Part shown: in pieces, positions 42,929 through 52,921 of the stretch
How the letters are laid out: each line of letters starts with the position of its first letter
How positions within the stretch are numbered: position 1 is the stretch's first letter
Assembly (NCBI RefSeq): GCF_048569485.1
Contig: NC_134357.1
Span: 474,480,187-474,544,186 of the forward strand
From: Anomaloglossus baeobatrachus
Lineage: Eukaryota > Chordata > Amphibia > Anura > Aromobatidae
Direction of reading: 5' to 3'
DNA: 64,000 nt
Notes under the pieces: generated by a model
Databases searched by the model: none
What the model was told of the DNA's origin: nothing
The model's input: only the letters and a program-made list of their open reading frames with translations
Program-made: the position numbers and the translations under genes

Positions 42929-43375
42929 TTTCGTCTTCTACTAATGCAGAGAATCTGCTAGGCACCTCCATCGGTTTATTAGAGTCTGCAGTAGATAACA
43001 GAATCTCCCTGCCTGGGGGTCTGGCAAAGCCTGCCAGCTTTTCTGCTGCGTGCACAGCCGAGCTCCTTCCCGCCCTTGTACCTGAGGATTGCTGGCTGGC
43101 GCCATATTGAGGCCTGTTGTACTCTGGGCGGAGTTTCTCGCTGTCTCCTGTTCGTTCCTCTGGTCATAGTGCTACAGTTCAGCTTGTGCGGTGAGTGCAG
43201 AGGGGTCTCCGATGTCTCATCAGGGGTCACGGGCTATCATGGTGGCCCGGGGAAGCGACGTGTCTGCAGATTTCTCCGGAGCTCTCCTGCAGCACGTCCT
43301 CTCACGTACTCAGTCCCTTGTTGTTCGTATTTAATTATAAATTGATTATTTTGTAGCAACCTTTAGTCAAAATAA

Positions 43376-43697
43376 AATTCCATTCATGGAGGTAAATGTG
43401 GTGGGAATTTTTTTTATGCGTTAACCCCATGGAACATATACTTGTATAAATAGATTTCGATTGCAGTCAAATCCAACCAAACTCTTTTCTCACTCCTTGA
43501 ATTTGAATTGAATATTCTTTGTGATTAGACAACCGTCTGTCCTGATGAAATCACAAACATCTGATCCACCCATGCTGTTCCTTAATGAATGTAAGTAATG
43601 GCCGCATCAGTGATTCCATTTATGTAATGAGTCCAACAGAAAACTGTAAAGTGCTCCATATTATACAGTAAATGATTTACCATTGAAACACAAATAA
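43376..43697. other. Unassigned stretch between L1 and L2-B
   Basis: AT-rich DNA without coding signal or recognised repeat. Confidence 0.4.
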
Positions 43698-46043
43698 CTT
43701 TGTGCTGCTTCCAAACTCCTCTCCCTTGCTTCGTCTTTTGGCTTAACTCAGTGGTCCACCTCTGCCACCCACAAAGATGGAAACACACTAGACCTCATCT
43801 TCACCCGCCTCTGTCCCCTTTCTGACTTCACAACTTCCCCCCTCCCCCTATCTGACCACCATCTTCTGACCTTTTCAGCCCTGTCCTCCTCACCTACCCC
43901 CCCTGTCCAGCACCTAGCACATCCCCGCAGAAACCTTGCACACCTCAACATGCACACCCTCGCCGACTCTATCCTCCCACTGTCCTCCATATCGTCCCTC
44001 CACGACACAGACAGCGCCACCACTTTCTACAACACCACCCTCACATCAGCCATTGATTCAGTCGCTCCCCTTGTGCATGGCAGAGTGAGACGAATCAATA
44101 GACAGCCCTGGCACAACAGCCTCACTAAAAAACTTAGGCAAAGGTCTAGGGCTGCAGAGCGGCGGTGGAAGAAAACGCACTCCCAGGAAGACTTCACCAC
44201 ATTCAAAAATGCAATTCACACATTTCGTTCAGTCCTCACCTCCGCTAAACACGATTACTTCAGAAACCTCATATCCTCTCTAACACACAACCCCAAACAG
44301 TTATTCAACACTTTCAACTCCCTCCTTCGCCCACCACTGCCCCCTCCAACCTCCCTCATTTCTGCAGAAGACTTTGCCACCTATTTCCAAGAAAAAATCG
44401 ACCTAATAAGGCAAGTCTTCTCTGCTCAGCCACCACAACCCCTTCATGTAGCTGACCACTGCCCCTCCCCCATAAACTTCCTCCCCACCATCACCGAAGG
44501 AGAGCTTGCACGTCTGCTCTCAAAAGCGCACCTCACCACCTGCGCACTTGACCCCATGCCATCCCACCTCCTTCCCAACCTCACCACCATCCTTATTCCA
44601 GCCTTAACCCATCTCTTCAACCTATCTTTAACGACTGGAACCTTCCCCTCTGCCTTTAAACATGCAACAGTCACACCTATCCTAAAGAAACCTTCCCTCG
44701 ATCCAACCTCTACTACCAGCTACCGCCCCATATCACTACTCCCACTTGCCTCAAAACTCCTGGAACAGCATGTCCATGCTGAACTTTCCTCCCACCTCTC
44801 CTCTAACGCTCTCTTTGACAACCTACAGTCCGGCTTCCGTCCACATCACTCCACCGAAACTGCCCTGACTAAAATCACAAATGACTTGCTTACTGCCAAA
44901 GCGAACAAGCACTTCTCTATACTCCTACTCCTAGACCTGTCCTCAGCCTTCGATACCGTTGACCACTCCCTCCTATTACAGACCCTCTCTTCCCTTGGTG
45001 TCAGAGACCTCGCCCTCTCTTGGATCTCTTCATACCTCTCAAATCGCACTTTTAGTGTCTCCCACTCCCACACAACCTCTTCATCCCACCATCTCTCTGT
45101 TGGCGTCCCTCAAGGCTCTGTCCTAGGACCCCTACTTTTCTCTATCTACACATTTGGCCTGGGACAACTCATAAAGTCCCATGGCTTCCAATACCACCTA
45201 TATGCCGACGACACCCAGATCTACCTCTCTGGCCCAGATGCCACATCTCTGCTGTCCAAAATCCCGAAATGTCTATCTGCTATATCCTCCTTCTTCTCCT
45301 CTCGCTTCCTAAAGCTCAATGTGGCCAAAACTGAACTAATCATCTTTCCTCCGTCTCACCTACACTCTCCACCTGATCTATCTATTACAATAAATAACAC
45401 CACGCTCTCGCCAGTACCCAAAGTTCGCTGCCTCGGAGTGACCTTTGACTCTGCCTTATCCTTCATACCACACATCCAATCCCTCACCACCTCCTGCCGT
45501 CTTCAACTCAAAAATATTTCCAGAATCCGCCCTTTCCTCAATTTGCAATCAACTAAAATGCTAGTGCATGCCCTCATAATCTCCCGCCTCGACTACTGTA
45601 ACATCCTCCTCTGTGGCCTCCCTGCCAACACGCTTGCCCCTCTCCAGTCCATCCTTAACTCTGCTGCCCGACTGATCCACCTCTCTCCTCAATACCACCC
45701 CGCTTCTCCTCTCTGCATGTCCCTCCACTGGCTTCCAATCTTCCACCGTATCCAATTCAAACTTCTAACACTGACCTACAAAGCTGTGCATAATCTTTCC
45801 CCTCCGTACATCTCCGAACTACTCTCCCACTACACTCCAACACGTCACCTCCGGTCCTCCCAAGATCTCCTCCTCTCCTCCTCTCTCATTCGCTCCTCAC
45901 ACAACCGACTCCAAGACTTCTCCCGAGCATCCCCAGTCTCCTGGAACTCGCTGCCTCAACACGTCAGACTATCCCCTACCCTTGCAAACTTCAAACGGAA
46001 CCTGAAAACGCACCTGTTCCGAAATGCCTACAATCTACAATGA
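43698..46043 (+). CDS. L2-B ORF2 (EN end, RT), 5' truncated
   Basis: The frame is open for 781 codons from the truncation point, and the first ATG inside it is at 43950. The start shows the end of the endonuclease with [20 protein letters not shown] and SDHHLL. The RT has [65 protein letters not shown] and the active site [12 protein letters not shown] (near 45195-45235). The C-terminal part matches L2-A, with [12 protein letters not shown] and [14 protein letters not shown]. The enzyme reverse transcribes its RNA at a nicked target. It lacks most of the endonuclease by truncation but has no stop over 2.3 kb, which suggests a recent insertion. Confidence 0.95.
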   Translation, partial: LCAASKLLSLASSFGLTQWSTSATHKDGNTLDLIFTRLCPLSDFTTSPLPLSDHHLLTFSALSSSPTPPVQHLAHPRRNLAHLNMHTLADSILPLSSISSLHDTDSATTFYNTTLTSAIDSVAPLVHGRVRRINRQPWHNSLTKKLRQRSRAAERRWKKTHSQEDFTTFKNAIHTFRSVLTSAKHDYFRNLISSLTHNPKQLFNTFNSLLRPPLPPPTSLISAEDFATYFQEKIDLIRQVFSAQPPQPLHVADHCPSPINFLPTITEGELARLLSKAHLTTCALDPMPSHLLPNLTTILIPALTHLFNLSLTTGTFPSAFKHATVTPILKKPSLDPTSTTSYRPISLLPLASKLLEQHVHAELSSHLSSNALFDNLQSGFRPHHSTETALTKITNDLLTAKANKHFSILLLLDLSSAFDTVDHSLLLQTLSSLGVRDLALSWISSYLSNRTFSVSHSHTTSSSHHLSVGVPQGSVLGPLLFSIYTFGLGQLIKSHGFQYHLYADDTQIYLSGPDATSLLSKIPKCLSAISSFFSSRFLKLNVAKTELIIFPPSHLHSPPDLSITINNTTLSPVPKVRCLGVTFDSALSFIPHIQSLTTSCRLQLKNISRIRPFLNLQSTKMLVHALIISRLDYCNILLCGLPANTLAPLQSILNSAARLIHLSPQYHPASPLCMSLHWLPIFHRIQFKLLTLTYKAVHNLSPPYISELLSHYTPTRHLRSSQDLLLSSSLIRSSHNRLQDFSRASPVSWNSLPQHVRLSPTLANFKRNLKTHLFRNAYNLQ

Positions 46044-46048
46044 ACTCG

Positions 46049-46222
46049 CTGCCGCCCGACCACCGTGCGGAGCTGCCGCCCGACCACCGTGCGGAGCTGC
46101 CGCCCGACCACCGTGCGGAGCTGCCGCCCGACCACCGTGCGGAGCTGCCGCCCGACCACCGTGCGGAGCTGCCGCCCGACCACCGTGCGGAGCTGCCGCC
46201 CGACCACCGTGCGGAGCTGCCG
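46049..46222. repeat. 24 bp minisatellite at L2-B 3' end, seven units
   Basis: Units read gccgcccgaccaccgtgcgg plus agct. There are seven near-perfect copies between gaactcgct and gccgcctgacctac. Since 24 is divisible by three, every frame stays open through it. It lies just after the ORF2 stop. Confidence 0.95.
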
Positions 46223-48116
46223 CCTGACCTACACCCCACCTATTGTCTCCTCCCCATAATCCTATAGAATGTAAGCCCGCAAGGGTAGGGCCCTCTTCCC
46301 TCTGTACTAGTCTGTCTACTGTAACTTGTATACGTATTTTGTATGTAACCCCCTTCTCATGTACAGCACCATGGAATTAATGGTGCTCTATAAATAAATA
46401 ATAATAATAATAATAACTTATAATAGAAAACAATAACAGCTCATCTGTCAAATCATACCCACCTGAGTGATACACCATTGCAATAATCCTCTACTCTTGA
46501 ACGTTGCAAATGTCCTTAAAGGTACAACCTCTATATATATATTTAATAAGCCTATTTATTGAAACACACACCAGTCGGAAACAATCTTGGATTAATTAAG
46601 ACCCACACTTTAAAGATTGTCTTGCAAATTACTAGAGAGGTGATAGATTCCGATTGTCACATATCATTCTTATATATGGTAATAACAGATGGACATAACT
46701 AGAAAGGTGGTGGACTCTGAAAATGTCTGTAGTTAATATTTTTCAATGTGTCTATCTAGAAATCAGCCTACAAAGATAGAAGTTAAGAACTGAGCGCTTT
46801 GACTAAAAAATGGGGCTGAACCCTGAGCCCATTCATGGGTCTTCCACCTCACTTCCTAATACATGAAAAAAATCATTGACCTGAAAATCCTAGAACTCAT
46901 CTACAAGAACTTTGATCTGCTGCCTGGAGATGTGTTACTGCTTGGACATTGTACAGTAACACTATGGGTGGATCATGGTGATGACTATCATCGCGTTTCA
47001 GGCTCCTAGAAGGTGTCAGAATGTCAGTATTTTTCTCCTTGGAGGAGTGGGAGCATGCTTTGTACATTAATTTTTTGGTGCAGTTTCCCCAACCCCTCAT
47101 ATAAACATATAATCATGACTAAATACGCACAGCTTATAATTATGTGTATTTAAATAATGAATTCAGCTTCTCTATGTGCCTCCCACAGTTAAATCCAGTT
47201 AAAGGACAACACTAGTGATGTTTGAGCCCGTTTCTTCCATAGGACTTTTCACAATCTGCTTCAGGATCATCATGTAAATGGATCGGTTTCATGAAATCTT
47301 CCCCATGAAGAAGGCTTTGAAAGTCTTGCATTTAGTCTTGTTTTATTCTTCCATCCTTTCATAATTGGAGTTTCACTGATTGGATATTAGAGCCCTGAGT
47401 GCAGAAAGTCAAATGTTCAGTTTTCTTTGTGAATACACTTTGGAATGAGAAAATCAAGCGATCTAAGCCAGATTCAATATTTCAAAAAAGGTTAACCTTT
47501 TTTTCATTTTAACATGCAATGGTGTCAAATATATAGTGAGAATGTTGAAATTGAATAAAAATGTGATGCCTAAACAACAAAAAAATATCCAGAATCATTA
47601 TAAGGAAGTCATGTAAATTGCTGTAGAATTCAACTCTAGTGTCCAACTAGCATGACCGAATACAATTGTTCCTCAGACGGCTGCTGACAAGTGTTCTCAA
47701 AGGGACACAAAGAAAAGAATAATAATTGGGTAAAATAGCACAATAATTATCTTACTGAGGAGTGGTAAAACATTGCCAGTCAGGTGAAGCAAAGTTGTGT
47801 TGCACATTGGTGATAAGAATCAGAATTTGGTGGTAGCAGCTTAAATCCATGTAACCTCCTTGTTGGGTGCCAATGTTTCTGGGTGTTGGAGTAATGATTT
47901 GGGGAATGTTTCATCAAAGAACATCTACACCCTACTTGTTGGAGCCATACTTTCACTTAACTTTCATTCAAAATCAGCTCCTCTAGCTCCTCATCCATAT
48001 TGTTTAACACTCAATGGGAAGTTCCCTTTAGAAAGTTGTATAATTCAGCTCTTTAATTTCCACACATCAGGTAGGCCACACCTGAACAAACACAAAAGTA
48101 AAAATGAGCAAAATTT

Positions 48117-48245
48117 CCTAAAATAAGTAAATTGCAATAGTGCATGTAAATAAAATAGGGCCATGGTTAACATTTTTTATAAAAAAAGATAAAAGCCATC
48201 CCACCACATCAGGATATCCATAGTGGAATGGTTCTAGCATCTACC
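48117..48245. repeat. Direct repeat, copy 1
   Basis: Shares gcaatagtgcatgtaaataa, gttaacatt and aaaagccat words in the same order with 48493-48622. The pair is about 376 bp apart and clearly diverged. Confidence 0.6.
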
Positions 48246-48492
48246 AGTTCTCATAACTGAATAAAGGTTTGAACAGGATCAGAATCCAACATGGACATTG
48301 AGAAATGGAAAGCTATGTAAATGTAATGTCCAACTGAAAGAATAGGAGGTCACACCTTTGTTTGCATACTTGAAAAATAAATCAAATTAAATGACCTGGA
48401 ATACGTCTGTCTACATGCAATGTGTAGCAGCATGTTCACACTGGCCATTAAACTGCAACACCCAAGAAAAAAAGAAAACATTAACTTAATAT

Positions 48493-48622
48493 CCTAAAAT
48501 AACAAGCAATAGTGTATGTAAATAAAATTAGGGTACTTAGTTAACATTGATTTGATCAAAAAGCCATAAAAGCTATCCCTGCACGTCCAGGTGACCATAC
48601 CGGGACGGTCCTACCATCTAAT
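48493..48622. repeat. Direct repeat, copy 2
   Basis: Second member of the pair, with gcaatagtgtatgtaaataa, gttaacatt, aaaagctatccc and a later gacggtcctaccatct that matches tggttctagcatct in copy 1. Confidence 0.6.
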
Positions 48623-48844
48623 TTTTCAAACCTTACCATATTTCTAGTCACATAAATGTGAAATAAGGACTCATTGGGAAAATATGTTTAATCTAGATGG
48701 AGCACACATCACTTGTGAAGTGAGTTGTTTTGAATCGATGGAAAGTGGAGTTCTTCAGGATAGACTTGGATTTCACAGGTCACCGCTGTCATCGAATTTT
48801 ATTGAAAAAAACTCCCAATAACAGTACAATCTTCAAAATTTAAA

Positions 48845-49603
48845 AAAAAACTGAAAATGCACTGTTCCAAATTATAAGGCACAGTAAAGTTTCTAAATAT
48901 TTTATGTTTTAAATAACTGAAAATACTCATTTGTGGAATTTGCAGCATTAGGAGGTCAGATTCACTGAAATAAAAAAGCTATTTAAATCCAAAATATCCT
49001 AACAGGCTAAGTTACATGTTAACAGAGGAATCCCTCTTTGATATCACCTTCACAATTCTTGCATCCATTGAACTTGTGAGTTTTTGAAGGGTTTCTGCTT
49101 GAATTTCTTTGCATGATGTCAAAATAGCCTCCCAGAGCTGCTGTCTTGATGTGAACTGCCTCCCACCCTCATAGATTTTTTGCTTGATGATGCTCCAAAG
49201 GTTCTCTATAGGGTTGAGGTCGGGGGAAGATGGTGGCCACACCATGAGTTTATCTCTTTTTATGCCCAAAGCAGCCAATGACACAGAGGTATTCTTTGCA
49301 GCATGAGATGGCGCATTGTCATGCATGAAGATGATTTTGCTTCTGAAGGCACGTTTCTGCTTTTTGTACCATGGAAGAAAGTTGTCAGTTAGAAACTCTA
49401 CACTTTGTAGAGGTCATTTTCACACTTTCAGGAATTTTAAAGGCCTACCAGATGTCTCCCCATGATTCCGGCACAAAGCATGACTCCTCCACCTCCTTGC
49501 TGACAACCATCCACTAAGCTATTCATCTGGACCATCCAGGGTTGCTCGACACTCATCAGTAAACAATCAGGCGATCACGTTTGTTATTTCCAAGCTCTTC
49601 GAT
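48845..49603 (-). mobile_element. Tc1-like transposon E, 3' half
   Basis: The left side has aatgcactgttccaaattat and gcattaggaggtcag, a known Tc1 end region in fish and frogs. The transposase C-terminal half follows on the minus strand. It ends abruptly at an A-tract (49604-49618) beside the U2 snRNA piece. Confidence 0.75.
49012..49560 (-). pseudogene. Tc1-E transposase, C-terminal half
   Basis: From 49326 down, the frame reads MHDNAPSHAAKNTSVSLAAL, then VWPPSSPDLNPIENLWSIIK and ends KRDSSVNM. Upstream in shifted frames are LFTDECRATLDGPD (first catalytic Asp) and CQQGGGGVM. Asp in HDNAP and Glu in NPIEN are intact. Stops and frame changes interrupt 49330-49560, and the N-terminal HTH half is absent. 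Confidence 0.82.
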
Positions 49604-49617
49604 AAAAAAAAAAAAAA

Positions 49618-49769
49618 ATCTGATCTTTTCAGTTTAATATCTGATACGTCCCCTATCTGGGGACCATATATTAAATGGATTTTTAGAACAGGGAGATGGA
49701 AGAAGAGCTTGCTCTGTCCACTCCACGCATTGACCTGTTATTGAAGTACCTCCAGGACCTGTGCACCCC
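49618..49769 (+). ncRNA. RNU2: U2 snRNA gene, 5' truncated (about nt 38-187)
   Basis: The sequence follows vertebrate U2 snRNA: cagtttaatatctgatacgt, then the stem-loop ccctatctggggac, the Sm-site region atatattaaatggatttttag, and gcttgctctgtccactccac. It ends ctccaggacctgtgcacccc. U2 nucleotides 1-37, including the branch-point-pairing GTAGTA, are missing and replaced by a 15 nt A-tract. A 3' box follows, so this is a former gene copy rather than a processed pseudogene. The remaining part has several differences from human U2 that I recall. Confidence 0.9.
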
Positions 49770-49780
49770 TTCTTAACCCA

Positions 49781-49795
49781 GTTTCCAAAAGCAGA
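49781..49795 (+). terminator. snRNA 3' box
   Basis: GTTTCCAAAAGCAGA fits the snRNA 3' box consensus GTTTN(0-3)AAARNNAGA, 11 bases after the U2 end, where Integrator-dependent 3' end formation expects it. Confidence 0.8.
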
Positions 49796-51169
49796 ATTGA
49801 ATTAACCTGAATGCCCGATTAATGCATTGATTGAAAACAAACTAGTTAATTTGCTCATTTTGGCCAATTCACTTTTGACATTTTTCCCCTCTTTTTTCCC
49901 TCTCTTTCACTGTTGTACTTGCTTGGGTTAAAAGCTGCGCATGATAGCAAACTCATCTGGACTCATCTTGACCAACTCTGCTATGACCTGTGCAGTATCT
50001 TGTTCTCTATATTATCTATATCACTTTCAATTGAATGCAATTGATCCCCTTTGGACAGAGTGGATTCAGCTTCTGCTGCAGTGACTGCAGGTGTGAGAAG
50101 ATGCAGAATTGGCATCAGGTGCTATCTATCAGCTTCCACTCCAATTAAAGTTCCCTGTTTATTACTACCATGCATTGTTTTTTAGTGTTTTCTTTGACCA
50201 GTCATGGTGTCTTTCCTGATCTGTTGGCTCCCACTCCTGGAGGAAGATTTTGCTTGCTCTTGGACTTCCAAAAAGAGAGGTCATGATAGACATTTAGCTT
50301 CTGAGCCCAGGTGAGGACAGCCATGGGTGATGAATGTGTTGCAAACTGCTGTGAAGCATGATACTGCAACATAAGTAATGTGTTATACTAAGAATGGGCG
50401 GCCTAGGAAATGAATTAGCATTTTCATTAAGCATACTTAAACGGGTAATTGGGAAAAGACAAACTGTAAAAAGCACTCTCAGAAAGCACCTAAGTTTTGT
50501 TAGTAAGGTTTTCTGTATGCCTGTTTATTTTCCCTTTGGACAGTGCATAACAAGAAGAGACGGAACACTGGCATGTCACAGTGCCGCCATAGAACGTCAA
50601 AGCTGCAGCCATGGGACGTCAATGGAATCTCTGCACGTCACAATGCCCCCCGCTGACCTCACAATAGCGCTGCTGCCTATAAAGGTAGCTGCACAGCAAT
50701 AGTTGCTCAGTGGGCAGGATGGTGGTCTAGGGGAAGGAGGGGGCTTCTCACTCTTCTTCCCGGGTGGTGAGGGTGGTGGGAGGGATACAGAGGGCAGGGA
50801 TTGGGGGCTGGGGGGAGGGAAAAGATTGGGGTCTGGCGGATAGTGTAAGGGCTTTCTACGGGTATGGATGGGAAAGGGTGGCAGTGAAGGAAAGTCAGGC
50901 AGCCTGTCCTGTCTGTGTCTTTTTGTATCATGAATCGGAAAGACCGGAAAGAGGAAGAGGGAGGGGAGGTGCTTGTGGCCAAAAGAAGGAGTTATTCAGA
51001 TTCATTGCAGTGGTGGGTGGCGGCTGCAAAACACGCCAGGCTTTTTGTTTTTGCCCTGCAAAACAGCCTTTTCAATGTTTGGCTTAGGTGACAAAATGTC
51101 TTCTGTAGGCATGGGTTTTTCTCCATCTCCCTAAGATGTGGCCAGCGTAGGCCGAAACCATTTCGGGTT
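49796..51169. other. Spacer between two U2 gene pieces
   Basis: By context this is the intergenic spacer of a U2 array. It has a TATA box-like cctataaagg (50681-50690) with nearby acgtca words (50596, 50620, 50638), a gggcgg at 50396, and a candidate proximal sequence element ctccatctccctaagatgtg g around 51121-51141, 29-49 bases ahead of the downstream U2 start. The element assignment is tentative. The frames in the spacer show no known domain. Confidence 0.4.
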
Positions 51170-51197
51170 ATCGCTTCTTGGCCTTTTGGCTAAGATC
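51170..51197 (+). ncRNA. RNU2: U2 snRNA gene, first 28 nt only
   Basis: ATCGCTTCTTGGCCTTTTGG followed by CTAAGATC matches the first 28 bases of vertebrate U2 with one change (T for C at position 10). After GATC the sequence leaves U2 and becomes the 5' end of a Tx1-group LINE. It is preceded by spacer DNA, not by an mRNA-like context. Confidence 0.85.
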
Positions 51198-51319
51198 CAA
51201 TGAGGGAAACCTTGCTGGGTCTGGCCTGTGGGTGTTTCCATGGAAGGCGACTTCCGACGCTGTGAATACTGCGATCGTGTGCCTTAAGCATATTTCTTTT
51301 AATTGCTCTTGTAAAGAAC

Positions 51320-52692
51320 ACGGTTCGTCTGACTGTCTCGGCGGAGAAGAAGAATTCCTTGCAATTAGGACACATTGTGGAGAACGTGATCATGGAGCTG
51401 GGCGGCATTGAGCTGGATAAGGTCTTTTGCATGCAAGAATTTCCGTCTTCTGGTCAGTATGATATTTCCTTTTATCATGAGGTAGACTGCCTTAATTTCT
51501 ACCAAGACCTGCAGAGGCACCATGAGCATATGAGGTACATTTCTGTTATGCCCTTATTTTCTGCTGTTGAGAGACCCCTGACTGTTCATATGTTTAATCG
51601 ATTTACTGAGACCACCATGATAAAGGCCTTTTTGGCAAGGTACTGTTCCTCTGTGAAAGGTGGCATTCCCCAGAGAAATATCTTTAATGTATTTAATGGA
51701 AATATAACATTTTGGGTACGTTTCAGACCTGACCCAGAGGGTGTTGGAGGAATTATGCACCCCCCGGACAATTTTTCAATTGGTTGTAATAGGGGGTTTC
51801 TCCATTACCCTGGGCAACCATCTTTTTGCCCAGTTCTTTCCGATATGGACATGTAAAGGAGAATTGCCAGCAGGGGATTACTTGCAGAAACTAAGAAAGG
51901 AGGGCATGATGCTGCCAACTGCCCCTCCCCCCCTGTATGTGACCTGTGTGGGAATGCGGATCACACATGTAAGTCCAGCCTGACCGTTGGTGATTAGTAT
52001 GTTCTCTTGAGAGGAGAAATTTTGACAGGAAACAGGCTAGATTTAATGTGCATGCAAACATTCAAACTGCAAAACTTGGTGAAAAACCTGCAGGAATTGG
52101 AATGGAGCCTGTAATGCCTGCTGCAGTGGGGGATTCCCATCCTCCGCCTGCTCCTGCTATTGCTGAGCCTGTGTCTGTTGGTGAGTGTAGTGCTCTGCAG
52201 GGGGTCACTAATGACTTGCAGGTGCTGCAGGCCTCCGCTGATTCTGCACCTGTGCTATGTGAGGTGGCTGAGACTCCAGAGGCTGCTCAGGGGAATGCTG
52301 CAATCAGCACTGACTTCCCCCAGCTGAGCAGCCCTGAGATGGACACCAGTACTGCTGACCTGTCTGCCCCTGGGGAAATCGCCATGTCATCATCCGAGGA
52401 GGACGCTGCAGGAAACAGCAAGTATTTCCCTGCTGAGCTAGTGGCCTGCTTCCACAAGGTGGTCTCTAAGAGAAAAGACAAGAGACCAGTGAAGAGGCTG
52501 AAGAAGGGGTCACGGGAGAAAGTTGATTTTTACTCCCAAAACCCCTTTGAGGTTCTAAGTCCGGACTCCAATGCCAGCACTACTTCTCTTTTAGGGGTCA
52601 TTGAAGACCCTATATCTCCAGGACAATGCTTCCTATCTAATGAAGATGTGTCAGGGTTGTCAGATGTTAACCAGTTTGCTAGTGGGACTTAA
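51320..52692 (+). pseudogene. Tx1-B ORF1 (nucleic acid binding, CCHC)
   Basis: The frame opens as KNTVRLTVSAEKKNSL, then VFCMQEFPSSGQYDISFYHE, VERPLTVHMFNRFTETTMIK and FARYCSSVKGG-type text, and FSIGCNRGFLHYPGQPSFC. This order matches Tx1-group ORF1 proteins. CCHC knuckles follow in shifted frames around 51840-51975 (FGHVKENC and CPSPPVCDLCGNADHTC). A second long frame from 52048 to 52692 is Ser/Pro/Glu-rich and ends in a basic stretch (KRKDKRPVKRLKKGSREK). A stop near 51854 and frame changes through the knuckles break the gene. Confidence 0.72.
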
Positions 52693-52733
52693 ATGTTTTC
52701 TGTTTTGATGCTTTTTTCCTTTAATTTTTCAGC

Positions 52734-52921
52734 ATGGCTTTGCAACTGAATATTGCCTCTCCGAATGTGAGAGTGTTTCAGTCGTCATATAAGCGTGCGT
52801 GTGTGCTTGATTTCTTATCTTCCAAGCATTGTGATGTGGTGTGTGTGCAGGAATGTGGGCTGAATAGGGAACCTAAGAAGTATGAGTGGGGTTTTGGGGA
52901 GGTGGTGTGGTCTTTTTCTAC
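52734..52921 (+). pseudogene. Tx1-B ORF2 endonuclease, N-terminal part
   Basis: The frame reads MALQLNIASPNVRVFQSSYK, then LSSKHCDVVCVQECGLNRE, which has the N-terminal Asn and the QE motif of APE-type endonucleases. It stops at the PLE-type insert after VVWSFST and resumes at 54171 with INKNDGVGVLIKNK. Confidence 0.75.

Larger units (their letters stand above)
25833..43375 (-). mobile_element. L1-type LINE, minus strand, broken by four guests
   Basis: Pieces in order on the minus strand: 5' region 42929-43375, ORF1 42048-42928, ORF2 start 41484-41545, endonuclease 34222-35191, RT 32571-33341, RT end 27352-28080, Cys-rich C-terminus near 25960-26275, then AATAAA (complement 25857-25862) and poly(A) (complement 25835-25843). 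The guests are an L2 (26277-27350), LTR element II (28081-32570), a Harbinger-type MITE (33345-34218) and a chromovirus (35192-41483). Removing them leaves about 4.8 kb, a normal length for a nearly full-length L1. Confidence 0.85.
43698..46416 (+). mobile_element. L2 LINE B, 5' truncated, long open frame
   Basis: It begins inside the endonuclease domain, carries a complete RT frame and ends with gctctataaataaataataa, the usual L2 tail. The 3' untranslated part holds a 24 bp tandem repeat (46049-46222) that overlaps the stop codon region. No guest is present, so it is fairly young. Confidence 0.93.
46417..48844. other. Unassigned AT-rich region with one repeat pair
   Basis: No gene is supported. 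A direct repeat pair lies at 48117-48245 and 48493-48622. A weak Tc1-like phrase (VMIWGMFH) occurs near 47895 in one frame but nothing else supports it. A block at 48670-48780 resembles 25545-25650. Confidence 0.45.

Noticed and set aside
43950-46043. L2-B ORF2 as a host gene
   Set aside because: It has the full LINE RT motif set, an L2 tail and 5' truncation, so it is a mobile element gene.
47860-48126. Possible Tc1/mariner relic (VMIWGMFH in one frame)
   Set aside because: Only one short motif is seen, with no inverted ends, no catalytic residues and no continuing homology.
50764-51087. 107-codon frame upstream of the second U2 piece
   Set aside because: Gly/Arg-rich reading of a G-rich stretch in the spacer, no domain and no neighbouring signals of a gene.
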